Shown here piece by piece: positions 9,754-17,837 of a stretch of 64,000 nucleotides of DNA (its first letter is position 1; each line of letters begins with the position of its first letter). A program made the position numbers and the translations under genes. The notes beneath the pieces were generated by a model that saw nothing but the letters and a program-made list of their open reading frames with translations, made no database searches and was not told where the DNA came from. Source of the DNA: Flagellimonas pelagia (GTDB lineage: Bacteria; Bacteroidota; Bacteroidia; Flavobacteriales; Flavobacteriaceae); the NCBI RefSeq assembly GCF_003584135.1, contig NZ_QXFI01000018.1, positions 235,255-299,254 on the forward strand, written 5' to 3'.

Positions 9754-9952
9754 GTTTTCAATTTTCCGATATTCTGGTTGTTATTAAAGGTAAGTTAATT
9801 TTATCCTAAGCCATTGTAAGAATTAGTCTTGTTTTGGCCCTGATTCGTTAAATTTTAGATAAAAGACCTGATTTCTAGACGTATACCCCACTAGACCATA
9901 ATCCATAGGCAGCATTTCAACGTATCTTTGATATTAACAAATCTTGAAAATC

Positions 9953-10147
9953 ATGAACAATCAATATTGCAGAGTCGGAACAGTGACCCCGATTACCAGT
10001 GGAAGTGAGGCAATTTCCGTTTTGGAGGTCATGTACAATAACTTTATCGAGAAAGCTTCGGATGTTGCACACGTAGATACACGTTTGGGTGAATTCTTCA
10101 AGAGAAAAGCCCAAGGGATTAAAAAAGTATTGGAAAGCCTATCCTAA
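9953..10147 (+). CDS. Small conserved flavobacterial protein, function unknown
   Basis: 64 residues from ATG at 9953 (a TTG nine bases upstream would give 67). It begins [14 protein letters not shown] and ends in a basic helix ([17 protein letters not shown]). An exact TATCTTTG -7 box lies at 9923-9930, about 23 bases before the start, supporting expression. No domain recognised. Its stop overlaps the convergent pyrF stop by four bases, so the two transcripts run into each other. Confidence 0.6.
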   Translation: MNNQYCRVGTVTPITSGSEAISVLEVMYNNFIEKASDVAHVDTRLGEFFKRKAQGIKKVLESLS

Positions 10148-10971
10148 GATTGGATATAAATTTCAAGCTCGTGTTCCATTTCCTTTTGGATTTCTTCAGC
10201 CTTAGCAGCAGCTATTTCCGCAAAATCGCTTTCCTTGGAAGCGTACAATATGCCACGCGAAGAATTGACCAACAATCCAATGTTTTTGGTCATGCCATAT
10301 TTGCACACGTCCTGCAAACTACCTCCTTGTGCCCCTACACCAGGCACCAATAAAAAACTTTCGGGCACGATTTCCCTGATTTCCTGTAAATAGGTGGCCT
10401 TGGTTGCTCCTACCACATACATCAACCGTTCAGAACCCTTATAGGTTTTAGAGGTTTTCAAAACCTGCTTGTACAGTTCTTCCCCTTCCAATTTTTTGGT
10501 TTGAAAGTCAAAAGCACCTTCATTCGATGTCAATGCCAGCAAAATGGTATGCCTATCCTCAAATTCCAAAAAAGGTTCCACCGAGTCCTTCCCCATATAA
10601 GGTGCAATGGTAATGGAATCAAAATCCATGGTTTCAAAAAAGGCCTTGGCATATCGTGTGGAAGTGTTCCCGATATCGCCCCGCTTGGCATCTGCAATAG
10701 TGAACAGTTCAGGATAATTGGCATTCAAATACTCCATGGTACGCTCCAACGATTTCCAACCTGGCAAGCCATACGCCTCATAAAAAGCGATATTGGGTTT
10801 GTAGGCCACACTATATTGATGGGTAGCATCAATAATCGCCTTATTGAACTCAAAAATGGGATCCTCTTCTTTAAGGAGATGCTCTGGAATTTTTTCCAAA
10901 TCCGTATCAAGGCCAACACAGAGAAAGGATTTCTTTTTACGAATCTGTGAGATGAGATGTTCTATTTTCAT
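10144..10971 (-). CDS. pyrF: Orotidine 5'-phosphate decarboxylase, type 2
   Basis: Converts OMP to UMP, the last step of pyrimidine synthesis, in the cytoplasm. At 275 residues it is the longer type-2 form common in Bacteroidota. [16 protein letters not shown] opens the barrel, [14 protein letters not shown] holds the catalytic Lys/Asp array, and [15 protein letters not shown] is the phosphate-binding end. It lies 51 bases downstream of prfA on the same strand, consistent with a prfA-pyrF transcript. Confidence 0.96.
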   Translation of the reverse strand: MKIEHLISQIRKKKSFLCVGLDTDLEKIPEHLLKEEDPIFEFNKAIIDATHQYSVAYKPNIAFYEAYGLPGWKSLERTMEYLNANYPELFTIADAKRGDIGNTSTRYAKAFFETMDFDSITIAPYMGKDSVEPFLEFEDRHTILLALTSNEGAFDFQTKKLEGEELYKQVLKTSKTYKGSERLMYVVGATKATYLQEIREIVPESFLLVPGVGAQGGSLQDVCKYGMTKNIGLLVNSSRGILYASKESDFAEIAAAKAEEIQKEMEHELEIYIQS

Positions 10972-11022
10972 TTAAAGTGGTTCTCTACTGTACTCTAACG
11001 GACCATTGTAATCACACGAAGC

Positions 11023-12099
11023 TTAGAAAATTTCCGAAGCTTCTTTTAGCTTTTCGGTATTGTCGACCAACATCAGTTCGTCGATGATTTTCTGGATATC
11101 CCCGTTCATGATATTCTGCAAATCATACAGGGTCAATCCGATCCTATGGTCGGTTACCCTTCCCTGGGGATAGTTATAGGTACGGATCTTGGCCGAACGG
11201 TCACCACTGCTCACTTGAGAATTTCGCTTTGCGGCATCCTCAGCCTGTTTTTTGGCCAACTCCATATCGTACAACCTGGCCCGTAATACCCTAAAGGCCT
11301 TATCCTTGTTCTTGTGTTGTGATTTTTCGTCCTGACACTGTGCCACAATCCCCGTGGGAACGTGGGTCAATCGCACGGCGGAATAGGTGGTGTTCACTGA
11401 CTGGCCACCAGGTCCCGAAGAACAGAAATAATCGATTCGTACATCCTTGGGGTCTATCTGTACGTCAAATTCCTCCGCTTCCGGAATCACCATTACGGTC
11501 GCAGCACTGGTATGCACCCTACCTTGGGTCTCCGTTTGGGGAACACGCTGTACACGGTGCACCCCTGCTTCAAATTTCAAGGTACCGTACACATCCTCTC
11601 CAGAAACTTCAAAATGGATTTCCTTATACCCGCCACTCGTACCTTCATTCAGGTCGATGACATTGGTTCGCCATCCCTTGGATTCACAATATTTGGTGTA
11701 CATACGGAAAAGGTCCCCGGCAAAAATACTGGCCTCGTCCCCGCCGGTTCCGGCACGTATCTCCATCACTACATCCTTGGCATCTTCTGGATCTTTGGGG
11801 ATCAATAAGAATTTGATTTCATCCTCCAATTTGGGCAAGGCACTTTTGGCCTCGTCCATTTGCATTTTGGCCATCTCCACCATTTCCGCATCACTGCCAT
11901 CGGCAATAATTTCTTCCGCTTCCTGTAAGTTGTTGGTGAGAGCTATATATTCATCACGTTTATCGGCAAGGACCTTAAGATCCTTATATTCCTTGTTCAA
12001 CTTGATGTATCGTTGCTGATCAGCAATTACGTCGGGCTGAATGATCAAATCGGAAACCTCGTCAAAACGTTGCTTTACGATATTCAGTTTGTCTAGCAT
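11023..12099 (-). CDS. prfA: Peptide chain release factor 1
   Basis: 358-residue RF1 that reads UAA/UAG and releases the nascent peptide. The peptidyl-transferase-centre loop is [17 protein letters not shown] (GGQ motif), and the stop-codon recognition segment reads [17 protein letters not shown], with a P-x-T tripeptide as in RF1. The N-terminal coiled region ([19 protein letters not shown]) and the C-terminal [14 protein letters not shown] are as expected. First gene of a leftward unit with pyrF. Confidence 0.97.
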   Translation of the reverse strand: MLDKLNIVKQRFDEVSDLIIQPDVIADQQRYIKLNKEYKDLKVLADKRDEYIALTNNLQEAEEIIADGSDAEMVEMAKMQMDEAKSALPKLEDEIKFLLIPKDPEDAKDVVMEIRAGTGGDEASIFAGDLFRMYTKYCESKGWRTNVIDLNEGTSGGYKEIHFEVSGEDVYGTLKFEAGVHRVQRVPQTETQGRVHTSAATVMVIPEAEEFDVQIDPKDVRIDYFCSSGPGGQSVNTTYSAVRLTHVPTGIVAQCQDEKSQHKNKDKAFRVLRARLYDMELAKKQAEDAAKRNSQVSSGDRSAKIRTYNYPQGRVTDHRIGLTLYDLQNIMNGDIQKIIDELMLVDNTEKLKEASEIF

Positions 12100-12157
12100 A
12101 AACCTGTCCTCCTTAAGACTGCGAATTTACGATTAATTTGTACATTTAGTAAATACC

Positions 12158-12463
12158 ATGCTCTCATTGTTCCGCCTTAAAATCTACATGCTGGCTTTCT
12201 TGTATTACAAGTCCTTGCTACTCGTATCTGCAATTCTGAATATAGTTCTATTTTTCATTGGATTTTCTTTTTCGACAGTTTTGACAATAAAGTTGATTCT
12301 TTTGGGATTTTATTTTCTAAGATTTTTGGACATCCAATCAAAAAGGGAATTGATATTTTATCAAAACTTTGGTCTATCCATAGTTCATCTTTTTTTTCTA
12401 TCCTTTGTTTTTGATGTCATCCTAACCTTTTTAATCCGTTGGCTCTTCTTTCTATGGTCTTAG
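12158..12463 (+). CDS. Small integral membrane protein paired with an ABC ATPase
   Basis: 101 residues, almost entirely hydrophobic with three or four likely membrane helices (LLLVSAILNIVLFFIGFSF, VLTIKLILLGFYFL, LSFVFDVILTFLIRWLFFLW). Its end overlaps the start of the ABC ATPase gene by ten bases, indicating translational coupling. It is far shorter than a normal ABC permease and I recognise no family. Base composition is unlike the neighbours: the 60 bases from 12241 contain only 15 G/C. It could be a minimal membrane anchor for the ATPase. Confidence 0.6.
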   Translation: MLSLFRLKIYMLAFLYYKSLLLVSAILNIVLFFIGFSFSTVLTIKLILLGFYFLRFLDIQSKRELIFYQNFGLSIVHLFFLSFVFDVILTFLIRWLFFLWS

Positions 12464-13131
12464 AAGTAGATAACATAGAGTTGAACTACGGAACAAAGAA
12501 AGTATTATCCGGTATATACCTCCATTCAAAGTTAGGCACGGTTACAGGTATAATGGGGAGAAATGGATCAGGCAAAACTTCGCTTCTCAATATTATCTTC
12601 GGTAGTTTATCATCCAAATACAAGTCGATTCGAATTGATGGTAAAAACATTAAAAAACCATTATTCTCAACAAACAAAATCGCTTATCTACCCCAACACA
12701 GGTTACTAACAAAGAAAATTAAACTTAAAACGGCATTCAAACTATTTAATATTGAATGGGATGAATTCATTGGGTATTTTGAGAGTTTCAAAATCTACAA
12801 AGAGTACCGTGCACATCAGATATCAAGTGGTGAACTCAGACTCATTGAAACCTATTTGATTTTGAAGAGCCACCATGATGTCATTTTATTGGACGAGCCT
12901 TTTTCTTTTATAGCACCTGTTTATGTTGAAAGAATCAAAGCTTTGATTCATGAACAAAAGTCAAATAAAATCATCTTGATTACCGATCATTCTTACGAAC
13001 ACATTCTAGATATCAGCGATAACATTTACTTACTTAAGAATGGCTGCTCCAAGCTGATTGGCAACACCAAGGAATTAATCAACGAAGGGTATTTAACTGT
13101 TAATTCCCTACAAAAGTGGTCCCCAAGGTAA
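12454..13131 (+). CDS. ABC transporter ATP-binding protein with divergent signature motif
   Basis: About 225 residues from ATG at 12454. Walker A is GRNGSGKTS, Walker B is VILLDEPFSF, and the H-loop region reads IILITDHSYEH. The C-loop is ISSGE where LSGGQ is usual, so it is a divergent member. Partner is the upstream 101-residue membrane protein, with which it overlaps by ten bases. Its 3' end overlaps the convergent DUF3570 gene by 32 bases. AT-rich like its partner and unlike the flanking core genes, suggesting acquisition. Substrate unknown. Confidence 0.8.
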   Translation: MVLEVDNIELNYGTKKVLSGIYLHSKLGTVTGIMGRNGSGKTSLLNIIFGSLSSKYKSIRIDGKNIKKPLFSTNKIAYLPQHRLLTKKIKLKTAFKLFNIEWDEFIGYFESFKIYKEYRAHQISSGELRLIETYLILKSHHDVILLDEPFSFIAPVYVERIKALIHEQKSNKIILITDHSYEHILDISDNIYLLKNGCSKLIGNTKELINEGYLTVNSLQKWSPR

Positions 13132-14413
13132 TGATGAAGGCATTGAGGCCATCACTACGATCGTACTGGCTAAAACGCAGGTCGATGGTCTTTAGGCCAA
13201 AATTGAACACGCGTGCCGAGGTAAAAATATCCCGGTATTGTACTCCCATGCCGTATTGATGGGCACTGTAATCGGAAAGGTCATAATCCGAGGTGTAGAA
13301 GGAATAGGAAGAAAGTGCAACTTCCTTGGGATAAAAATAATCGGCCGCTGTTTGGGTATAATAGCGATAGGTTGGGTATAACGTAAACTTATCGGTCATT
13401 TTGAATGGCACCTCCAAACTTGCGGTATGGGAGGTAATCCCCCAATCATCCCAATAAAACCGATAATAGGAACGCAACACAATCAAATCGTTCAGGTAAT
13501 AGTTCAATCTTCCCCCAAAAGGAACCTTCAATCGGCTATCCGGCAATTGCTCTATGTTGTCCGCCAGCTGAAAATCATCAATATAAAAATCCTCAAAATC
13601 AGCAAAATAAACCCTTTGGAAAGGCGTACTGAGCAAACCGTTCTGGGACACCAAGTCCAAAAACAGTGCCCCTTGTAGTTTCTCCGTCAATATTTGGGAA
13701 AAGCTTAAAGACAGGGAATAGGAGTTTCTCGTTTCCTTATCAAACTCGGAAAAAATGGGGCTATATGTTCCATTTCCCGTGATACGGTTATCAAAAAACT
13801 CTTCACGCAGTTCAATGGGATAAACGGGATTCCATTTGTCCAAAAACACCTTGCCACTCAAGGTGATTTCAGTATTCTTTTCGTTGAACAATTTGGTGTA
13901 GCTACCGCCAAAACCGATGGAAAAATAATCGTATTCGGAAGACAGGTAGGCATTGGCGCTCCAAATGGAGTTCCGGTCTTCTGAACTATGCGCATAACTT
14001 GGGTTGATGTAGGCCAACAAATCCTTTCTGGATTCCCCCGAAGAAGCATCGAAGGGGGTCACATTGATTCCGCCATCCAACGGATTGATGTTACTGGAGG
14101 AAGCAGAAGTATAAGCAGAAAGCCCCACATCCACGGTCAGCACATCGTTCTCGTTCATGGGCATGCGCAAGACAATGGTAGAAGTGGCATCCGTCAATTC
14201 TTCCGTACCCTCACCACCCGTGACAGCCGCATGTTTACCATCTTGATTGTAATAGCTGAACAATACATCGACCTCGCTGGTTTCCAAAACCCTCTTTTTA
14301 TAAGAAGTATCGGGCTGTTGAGCAAAAACCAAGGAACCCATCATCACGAAAACCCCAAAAAGAATGGCTCCTAAGATGGTTTTATTTTGGGTTACGTGAG
14401 ATTTACTGCTCAT
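13100..14413 (-). CDS. DUF3570 outer-membrane beta-barrel protein
   Basis: 437 residues from MSSKSHVTQNK at 14413; longer upstream in-frame codons overlap the preceding gene and precede no signal peptide. The signal peptide ends MMGSLVFAQQ. The rest alternates aromatic and polar residues over many beta strands (YSLSLSFSQ, YYRFYWDDW, YPTYRYYTQ), as expected for an outer-membrane barrel, and matches the DUF3570 pattern. It is the last gene of the Rieske-Trx-ApbE-DUF4266-DUF3570 operon, ten bases after DUF4266. Members are known to travel with apbE. Function unproven; an outer-membrane component of an electron-transfer system is plausible. Confidence 0.82.
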   Translation of the reverse strand: MSSKSHVTQNKTILGAILFGVFVMMGSLVFAQQPDTSYKKRVLETSEVDVLFSYYNQDGKHAAVTGGEGTEELTDATSTIVLRMPMNENDVLTVDVGLSAYTSASSSNINPLDGGINVTPFDASSGESRKDLLAYINPSYAHSSEDRNSIWSANAYLSSEYDYFSIGFGGSYTKLFNEKNTEITLSGKVFLDKWNPVYPIELREEFFDNRITGNGTYSPIFSEFDKETRNSYSLSLSFSQILTEKLQGALFLDLVSQNGLLSTPFQRVYFADFEDFYIDDFQLADNIEQLPDSRLKVPFGGRLNYYLNDLIVLRSYYRFYWDDWGITSHTASLEVPFKMTDKFTLYPTYRYYTQTAADYFYPKEVALSSYSFYTSDYDLSDYSAHQYGMGVQYRDIFTSARVFNFGLKTIDLRFSQYDRSDGLNAFIITLGTTFVGN

Positions 14414-14423
14414 ATTTTTTGAG

Positions 14424-14633
14424 TTAATTACAGCCACAACCACCGCCTGTCTTACCGCCATTGGCACCGGACGACGCCTCCCTGTAAATATGAAAATTGG
14501 TTTCGAAACGTTCATTGGCCCGTGCCCCCAATTGCATTTCCACATCGTTCAGATAGACCTTGTCATATTCACGAACGGCAACGCAAGAGCTTGAAAAAAT
14601 CAAGAGAAGCAGTAAAAATAGAGGTTTTCGCAT
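14424..14633 (-). CDS. DUF4266 small lipoprotein
   Basis: 69 residues. Lipoprotein signal with Cys17 (IFSSSC), then VREYDKVYLNDVEMQLG and a Gly/Cys tail ending GGGCGCN, the DUF4266 hallmark. The paired terminal cysteines could bind metal or form a disulfide; that is inference. It sits between apbE (ten bases upstream) and DUF3570 (ten bases downstream), so the three are tightly co-transcribed. Confidence 0.85.
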   Translation of the reverse strand: MRKPLFLLLLLIFSSSCVAVREYDKVYLNDVEMQLGARANERFETNFHIYREASSGANGGKTGGGCGCN

Positions 14634-14642
14634 GTGGTAAAT

Positions 14643-15641
14643 TTACGGATTCACATCGAACATGATACCAGAACTCTTATGGATTTTGTTATCCGAGTCC
14701 ACCACTACGGCCTCTACCCCATCGATTTGGTTGATCATGTGCAGACCAACATCCTTTCCCATGATGAAAACGGCAGTAGCTAACGCATCACAAAGTTCCG
14801 CTTGTTTAGCAAAAATGGAAACACTGCTGATTCCCGTAGTAGGATAGCCCGTTCTTGGATCGATGATATGGGAATATTTTTTACCATTCAAGGTCACGAA
14901 CTTTTCATAATTGCCAGACGTGGCCACGGATGATTCTATAATCGGCAACCAACTGAACACTTTATCCTTACTCAAAGGATTGGCAATACCCACCAGCCAT
15001 TTTTCCCCGGTAACCTTGGTTCCCCAAGTGGTCAAATCCCCGGATGCGTTGATGATGCCACCCTTCACATCCTTGGAAACCAAAAGTTCTTTGGCACGGT
15101 CTGCCGCATATCCTTTTCCAATGGCACCAAAGCCAATCCGCATGCCGGGTTCGGGCAAAAACACCGTTTCCTTTTCAGGGTCGAGAACAATTTTTTGATA
15201 TCCGATCTTGGTAATGGACTTTTGGACATCCTCTTTGGATGGAAGGCTTGTCATGGTCCCATCAAACTTCCAAATGTTGTCCATGGAAGCATAAGTGATA
15301 TCGAAAGCGCCGTCGGTAATATCCGAAATCTTTATAGCGCGTTCTATCAATCCAAAAAGCTCAGGACTTACCTTGACGGGTTTTATGCCTGCATTTTGAT
15401 TGATCAGGGTTGTTTCCGAATCCTTGTCCCATGAAGAAATGATTTTTTCAATACGTTCAATTTCCGAAACGGCCAGATCAATATTGATATACCCTATTTC
15501 CTCGTTGGGGGCCACCACGGTGATCTCGAACCGGGTGCCCATCAACTTCAAGACCTTCCTAACGGTCACATCCTTATGCAGCATCTGCCCTTGGGACAGC
15601 ATACAGAAGAGGCTGAACAAAAGAGCAAATCGCTTTTTCAT
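14643..15641 (-). CDS. apbE: FAD:protein FMN transferase
   Basis: 332-residue exported ApbE. It attaches FMN covalently to Thr/Ser of extracytoplasmic flavoproteins using FAD and Mg2+. A signal peptide (LFCMLSQGQ) is followed by LMGTRFEITV, then GFGAIGKGYAADRA, GGIINASGDLTTWG, and SHIIDPRTGYPTTG, the conserved ApbE motifs. It overlaps the thioredoxin-like gene by four bases. No classical FMN_bind or DUF2271 substrate is encoded in this operon, so its target is not evident. Confidence 0.95.
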   Translation of the reverse strand: MKKRFALLFSLFCMLSQGQMLHKDVTVRKVLKLMGTRFEITVVAPNEEIGYINIDLAVSEIERIEKIISSWDKDSETTLINQNAGIKPVKVSPELFGLIERAIKISDITDGAFDITYASMDNIWKFDGTMTSLPSKEDVQKSITKIGYQKIVLDPEKETVFLPEPGMRIGFGAIGKGYAADRAKELLVSKDVKGGIINASGDLTTWGTKVTGEKWLVGIANPLSKDKVFSWLPIIESSVATSGNYEKFVTLNGKKYSHIIDPRTGYPTTGISSVSIFAKQAELCDALATAVFIMGKDVGLHMINQIDGVEAVVVDSDNKIHKSSGIMFDVNP

Positions 15642-16075
15642 TTTATGAACTTATTAAGGGTCGCAATATATTTTTCCGGGGTAGAACGGGCCACAAAACC
15701 TGTTTCTCCCAATACTTTTTCATTTTTATCCAAAACCACCACCAAGGGAAAATAACCCTTCGGGTTATACCTCTCGATCAGGGATTTATTTGTGGCCATC
15801 AAAGGTTCTGGAAGTTGGTTTTGCTTCTTTCTAGGAAAGTCAGCATTGTAGAGCACATAATGTTCCGAAGCATATGCTTTAAACTCATCGCTATCAAAAA
15901 TATGCTTCTTCAAACGGATACAGGGAGCGCACCAATCCGATCCAGAGAACACCAAAACAATGGGTTTATTCTCCTCTTTGGCCTTGGAAACGGCATCATT
16001 GAAGCTTGGCTGCCATTCTTGGGCCTGAAGTGCAGATGCAAAAACAAGTGAAAGTAGGATCAATATCTTTTTCAT
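15638..16075 (-). CDS. Periplasmic thioredoxin-family protein
   Basis: 145 residues from MKKILILLSLVF at 16075 (an earlier ATG at 16102 would add nine residues and overlap the Rieske gene). Signal peptide ends ALQAQ. The active site is SDWCAPCIRLKK, a redox CxxC, and GYFPLVVVLDK carries the cis-Pro region. Likely a thiol reductase or disulfide-handling protein for the other members of this operon, possibly the Cys-rich DUF4266 lipoprotein. Confidence 0.88.
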   Translation of the reverse strand: MKKILILLSLVFASALQAQEWQPSFNDAVSKAKEENKPIVLVFSGSDWCAPCIRLKKHIFDSDEFKAYASEHYVLYNADFPRKKQNQLPEPLMATNKSLIERYNPKGYFPLVVVLDKNEKVLGETGFVARSTPEKYIATLNKFIK

Positions 16076-16094
16076 GGATTTGGGACTAAAAGGT

Positions 16095-16535
16095 TTACTC
16101 ATAAATCCGAAGTATGGAACCGTTCAACTCGGTGTTGTACACTTTTATGGCCTTGGCGGGCGCGCTGTCCACTTGGTTCAAGGGTGTACCATCTTGATCA
16201 AAACGAGAACCATGCACATCACAATAAAAAATACCGCCGCTTTGGTTCACAAACCGAACTTGATCATAGGATTCATGACTACAGACCTGGCTTGCGGCAA
16301 TGAACTCACCTTCCAGGTTTTTGGCAATCACCACTAAATTTTTCAGGATAAACCCTCCATTATTCGCAAGGTTGGCTGCTTCGGCGGAACCAAGGTCTAC
16401 CGTAAAATCAACACCCGTAGGTTCTTCCACAATATTCCCGTTGACTTCGTCCTTGGAGCATCCTTGCAAACAGGGAAAAGTTAGGGCGAATGCAGCACCA
16501 GCGCCTAAACTTCTCAAAAATTCCTTTCTTTCCAT
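16095..16535 (-). CDS. Rieske [2Fe-2S] domain protein, exported
   Basis: 146 residues. The N-terminus (MERKEFLRSLGAGAAFALTF) resembles a Tat or lipoprotein signal followed by CLQGCSKDE, a possible lipobox. The Rieske cluster ligands are visible as CSH and CDVH in QVCSHESYDQ and IFYCDVHGSRFD, then a GTPLNQVDSAPAKAI proline loop region. It is a small single-domain Rieske protein, not the large quinol-oxidase subunit, and is the first gene of the operon. Probably an envelope electron carrier. Confidence 0.9.
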   Translation of the reverse strand: MERKEFLRSLGAGAAFALTFPCLQGCSKDEVNGNIVEEPTGVDFTVDLGSAEAANLANNGGFILKNLVVIAKNLEGEFIAASQVCSHESYDQVRFVNQSGGIFYCDVHGSRFDQDGTPLNQVDSAPAKAIKVYNTELNGSILRIYE

Positions 16536-16582
16536 AGCGTGAGGTTTATAATATAAAACGCTATTTAAGGAAGATTCGTATG

Positions 16583-17761
16583 CTAATATTCAAACTTGCC
16601 GTACTCGCTTTGGATGGTCAATTTTTTGCTTTCGGAAGCTTCCACCCTACCAATGATCTGCGCATCCACACCAAAACTTTTTGAGATAGAGATAATATCC
16701 TCAGCAACTTGTTCATTTACATAGATTTCCATACGATGCCCGCAGTTGAAAACTTGGTACATTTCCTTCCAATCGGTACCGGATTGTTCCTGTATCAATT
16801 GAAACAAAGGAGGTATCGGGAACATGTTGTCCTTGATGATATGGAACTGCTCAACAAAGTGTAAAATCTTCGTCTGGGCACCACCACTACAATGCACCAT
16901 TCCATGGATATCATCCGAGGTATATTTTGATAGGATCTTTTTTATAATCGGAGCATAGGTCCGGGTTGGTGACAACACTAATTTTCCCGCATCCAAAGGA
17001 GCGCCGGGAACGGAATCCGTCAATTTCGTATTGCCAGAATACACCAATTCCTCAGGAACCGAAGCATCGTAACTTTCGGGGTATTTTTTGGCCAGATATT
17101 TTCCGAAAACATCATGGCGAGCCGACGTTAGACCATTGCTTCCCATACCGCCATTGTACCCACTTTCATAGGTTGCCTGGCCGTACGATTCCAATCCGAC
17201 GATTACATCTCCTGCCTTAATATTGGCATTATCGATGACCTCGCTGCGTTTCATGCGTGCCGTGACGGTAGAATCCACGATGATGGTTCGTACCAAATCC
17301 CCCACATCGGCTGTTTCACCTCCTGTGGAATGAATGGTAATCCCGTGTTCGGCCAAGTCGGAAATCAATTCTTCCGTACCATTGATGATGGCAGAAATCA
17401 CTTCCCCAGGAACCAAATTTTTATTCCGACCTATGGTAGAGGACAACATAATATTGTTTGTAGCGCCCACACAGATCAGGTCATCCACATTCATGATGAG
17501 GGCATCCTGGGCAATCCCTTTCCATACCGATATATCTCCAGTCTCTTTCCAGTACATATAGGCCAAGGAGGATTTTGTTCCTGCCCCGTCGGCATGCATG
17601 ACCAAACAATGGTCTTTACTTCCTGTGAGATAATCGGGCACTATTTTGCAGAAAGCCTTGGGAAAAAGCCCCTTATCAATGTTCTTGATGGCATTGTGCA
17701 CATCTTCCTTGGAGGCGGAAACGCCTCGTTGCGCATATCTCTTACTGGAGTCGGACGACAT
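16583..17761 (-). CDS. purM: Phosphoribosylformylglycinamidine cyclo-ligase (AIR synthase)
   Basis: Closes the imidazole ring in purine synthesis (FGAM + ATP to AIR). 392 residues, the length of the Bacteroidota form. YAQRGVSASKEDV starts the fold; VMHADGAGTKSSLAYMYW is the conserved nucleotide loop; DALIMNVDDLICVGA and IHSTGGETADVGDLVRT are the other PurM motifs; the C-terminal half has GMVHCSGGAQTKI. It is on the same strand as prfA/pyrF, with the redox operon and the AT-rich ABC pair between. Confidence 0.95.
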   Translation of the reverse strand: MSSDSSKRYAQRGVSASKEDVHNAIKNIDKGLFPKAFCKIVPDYLTGSKDHCLVMHADGAGTKSSLAYMYWKETGDISVWKGIAQDALIMNVDDLICVGATNNIMLSSTIGRNKNLVPGEVISAIINGTEELISDLAEHGITIHSTGGETADVGDLVRTIIVDSTVTARMKRSEVIDNANIKAGDVIVGLESYGQATYESGYNGGMGSNGLTSARHDVFGKYLAKKYPESYDASVPEELVYSGNTKLTDSVPGAPLDAGKLVLSPTRTYAPIIKKILSKYTSDDIHGMVHCSGGAQTKILHFVEQFHIIKDNMFPIPPLFQLIQEQSGTDWKEMYQVFNCGHRMEIYVNEQVAEDIISISKSFGVDAQIIGRVEASESKKLTIQSEYGKFEY

Positions 17762-17837
17762 AAATTAGGTTTGGGCAAAAATAACGGAAAGCCTTCAAAT
17801 TATGGGTACGGAACTACTTCTTTTCAAGCAAAAACCT

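Noticed and set aside
14100..14250. ApbE target motif in the DUF3570 protein (TDATSTIV)
   Set aside because: It has the Asp but not the Gly/Ser-Ala-Thr spacing of known flavinylation sites.
13858..14374. Open frames overlapping the DUF3570 gene
   Set aside because: No protein-like composition or family; shadows of the barrel gene.
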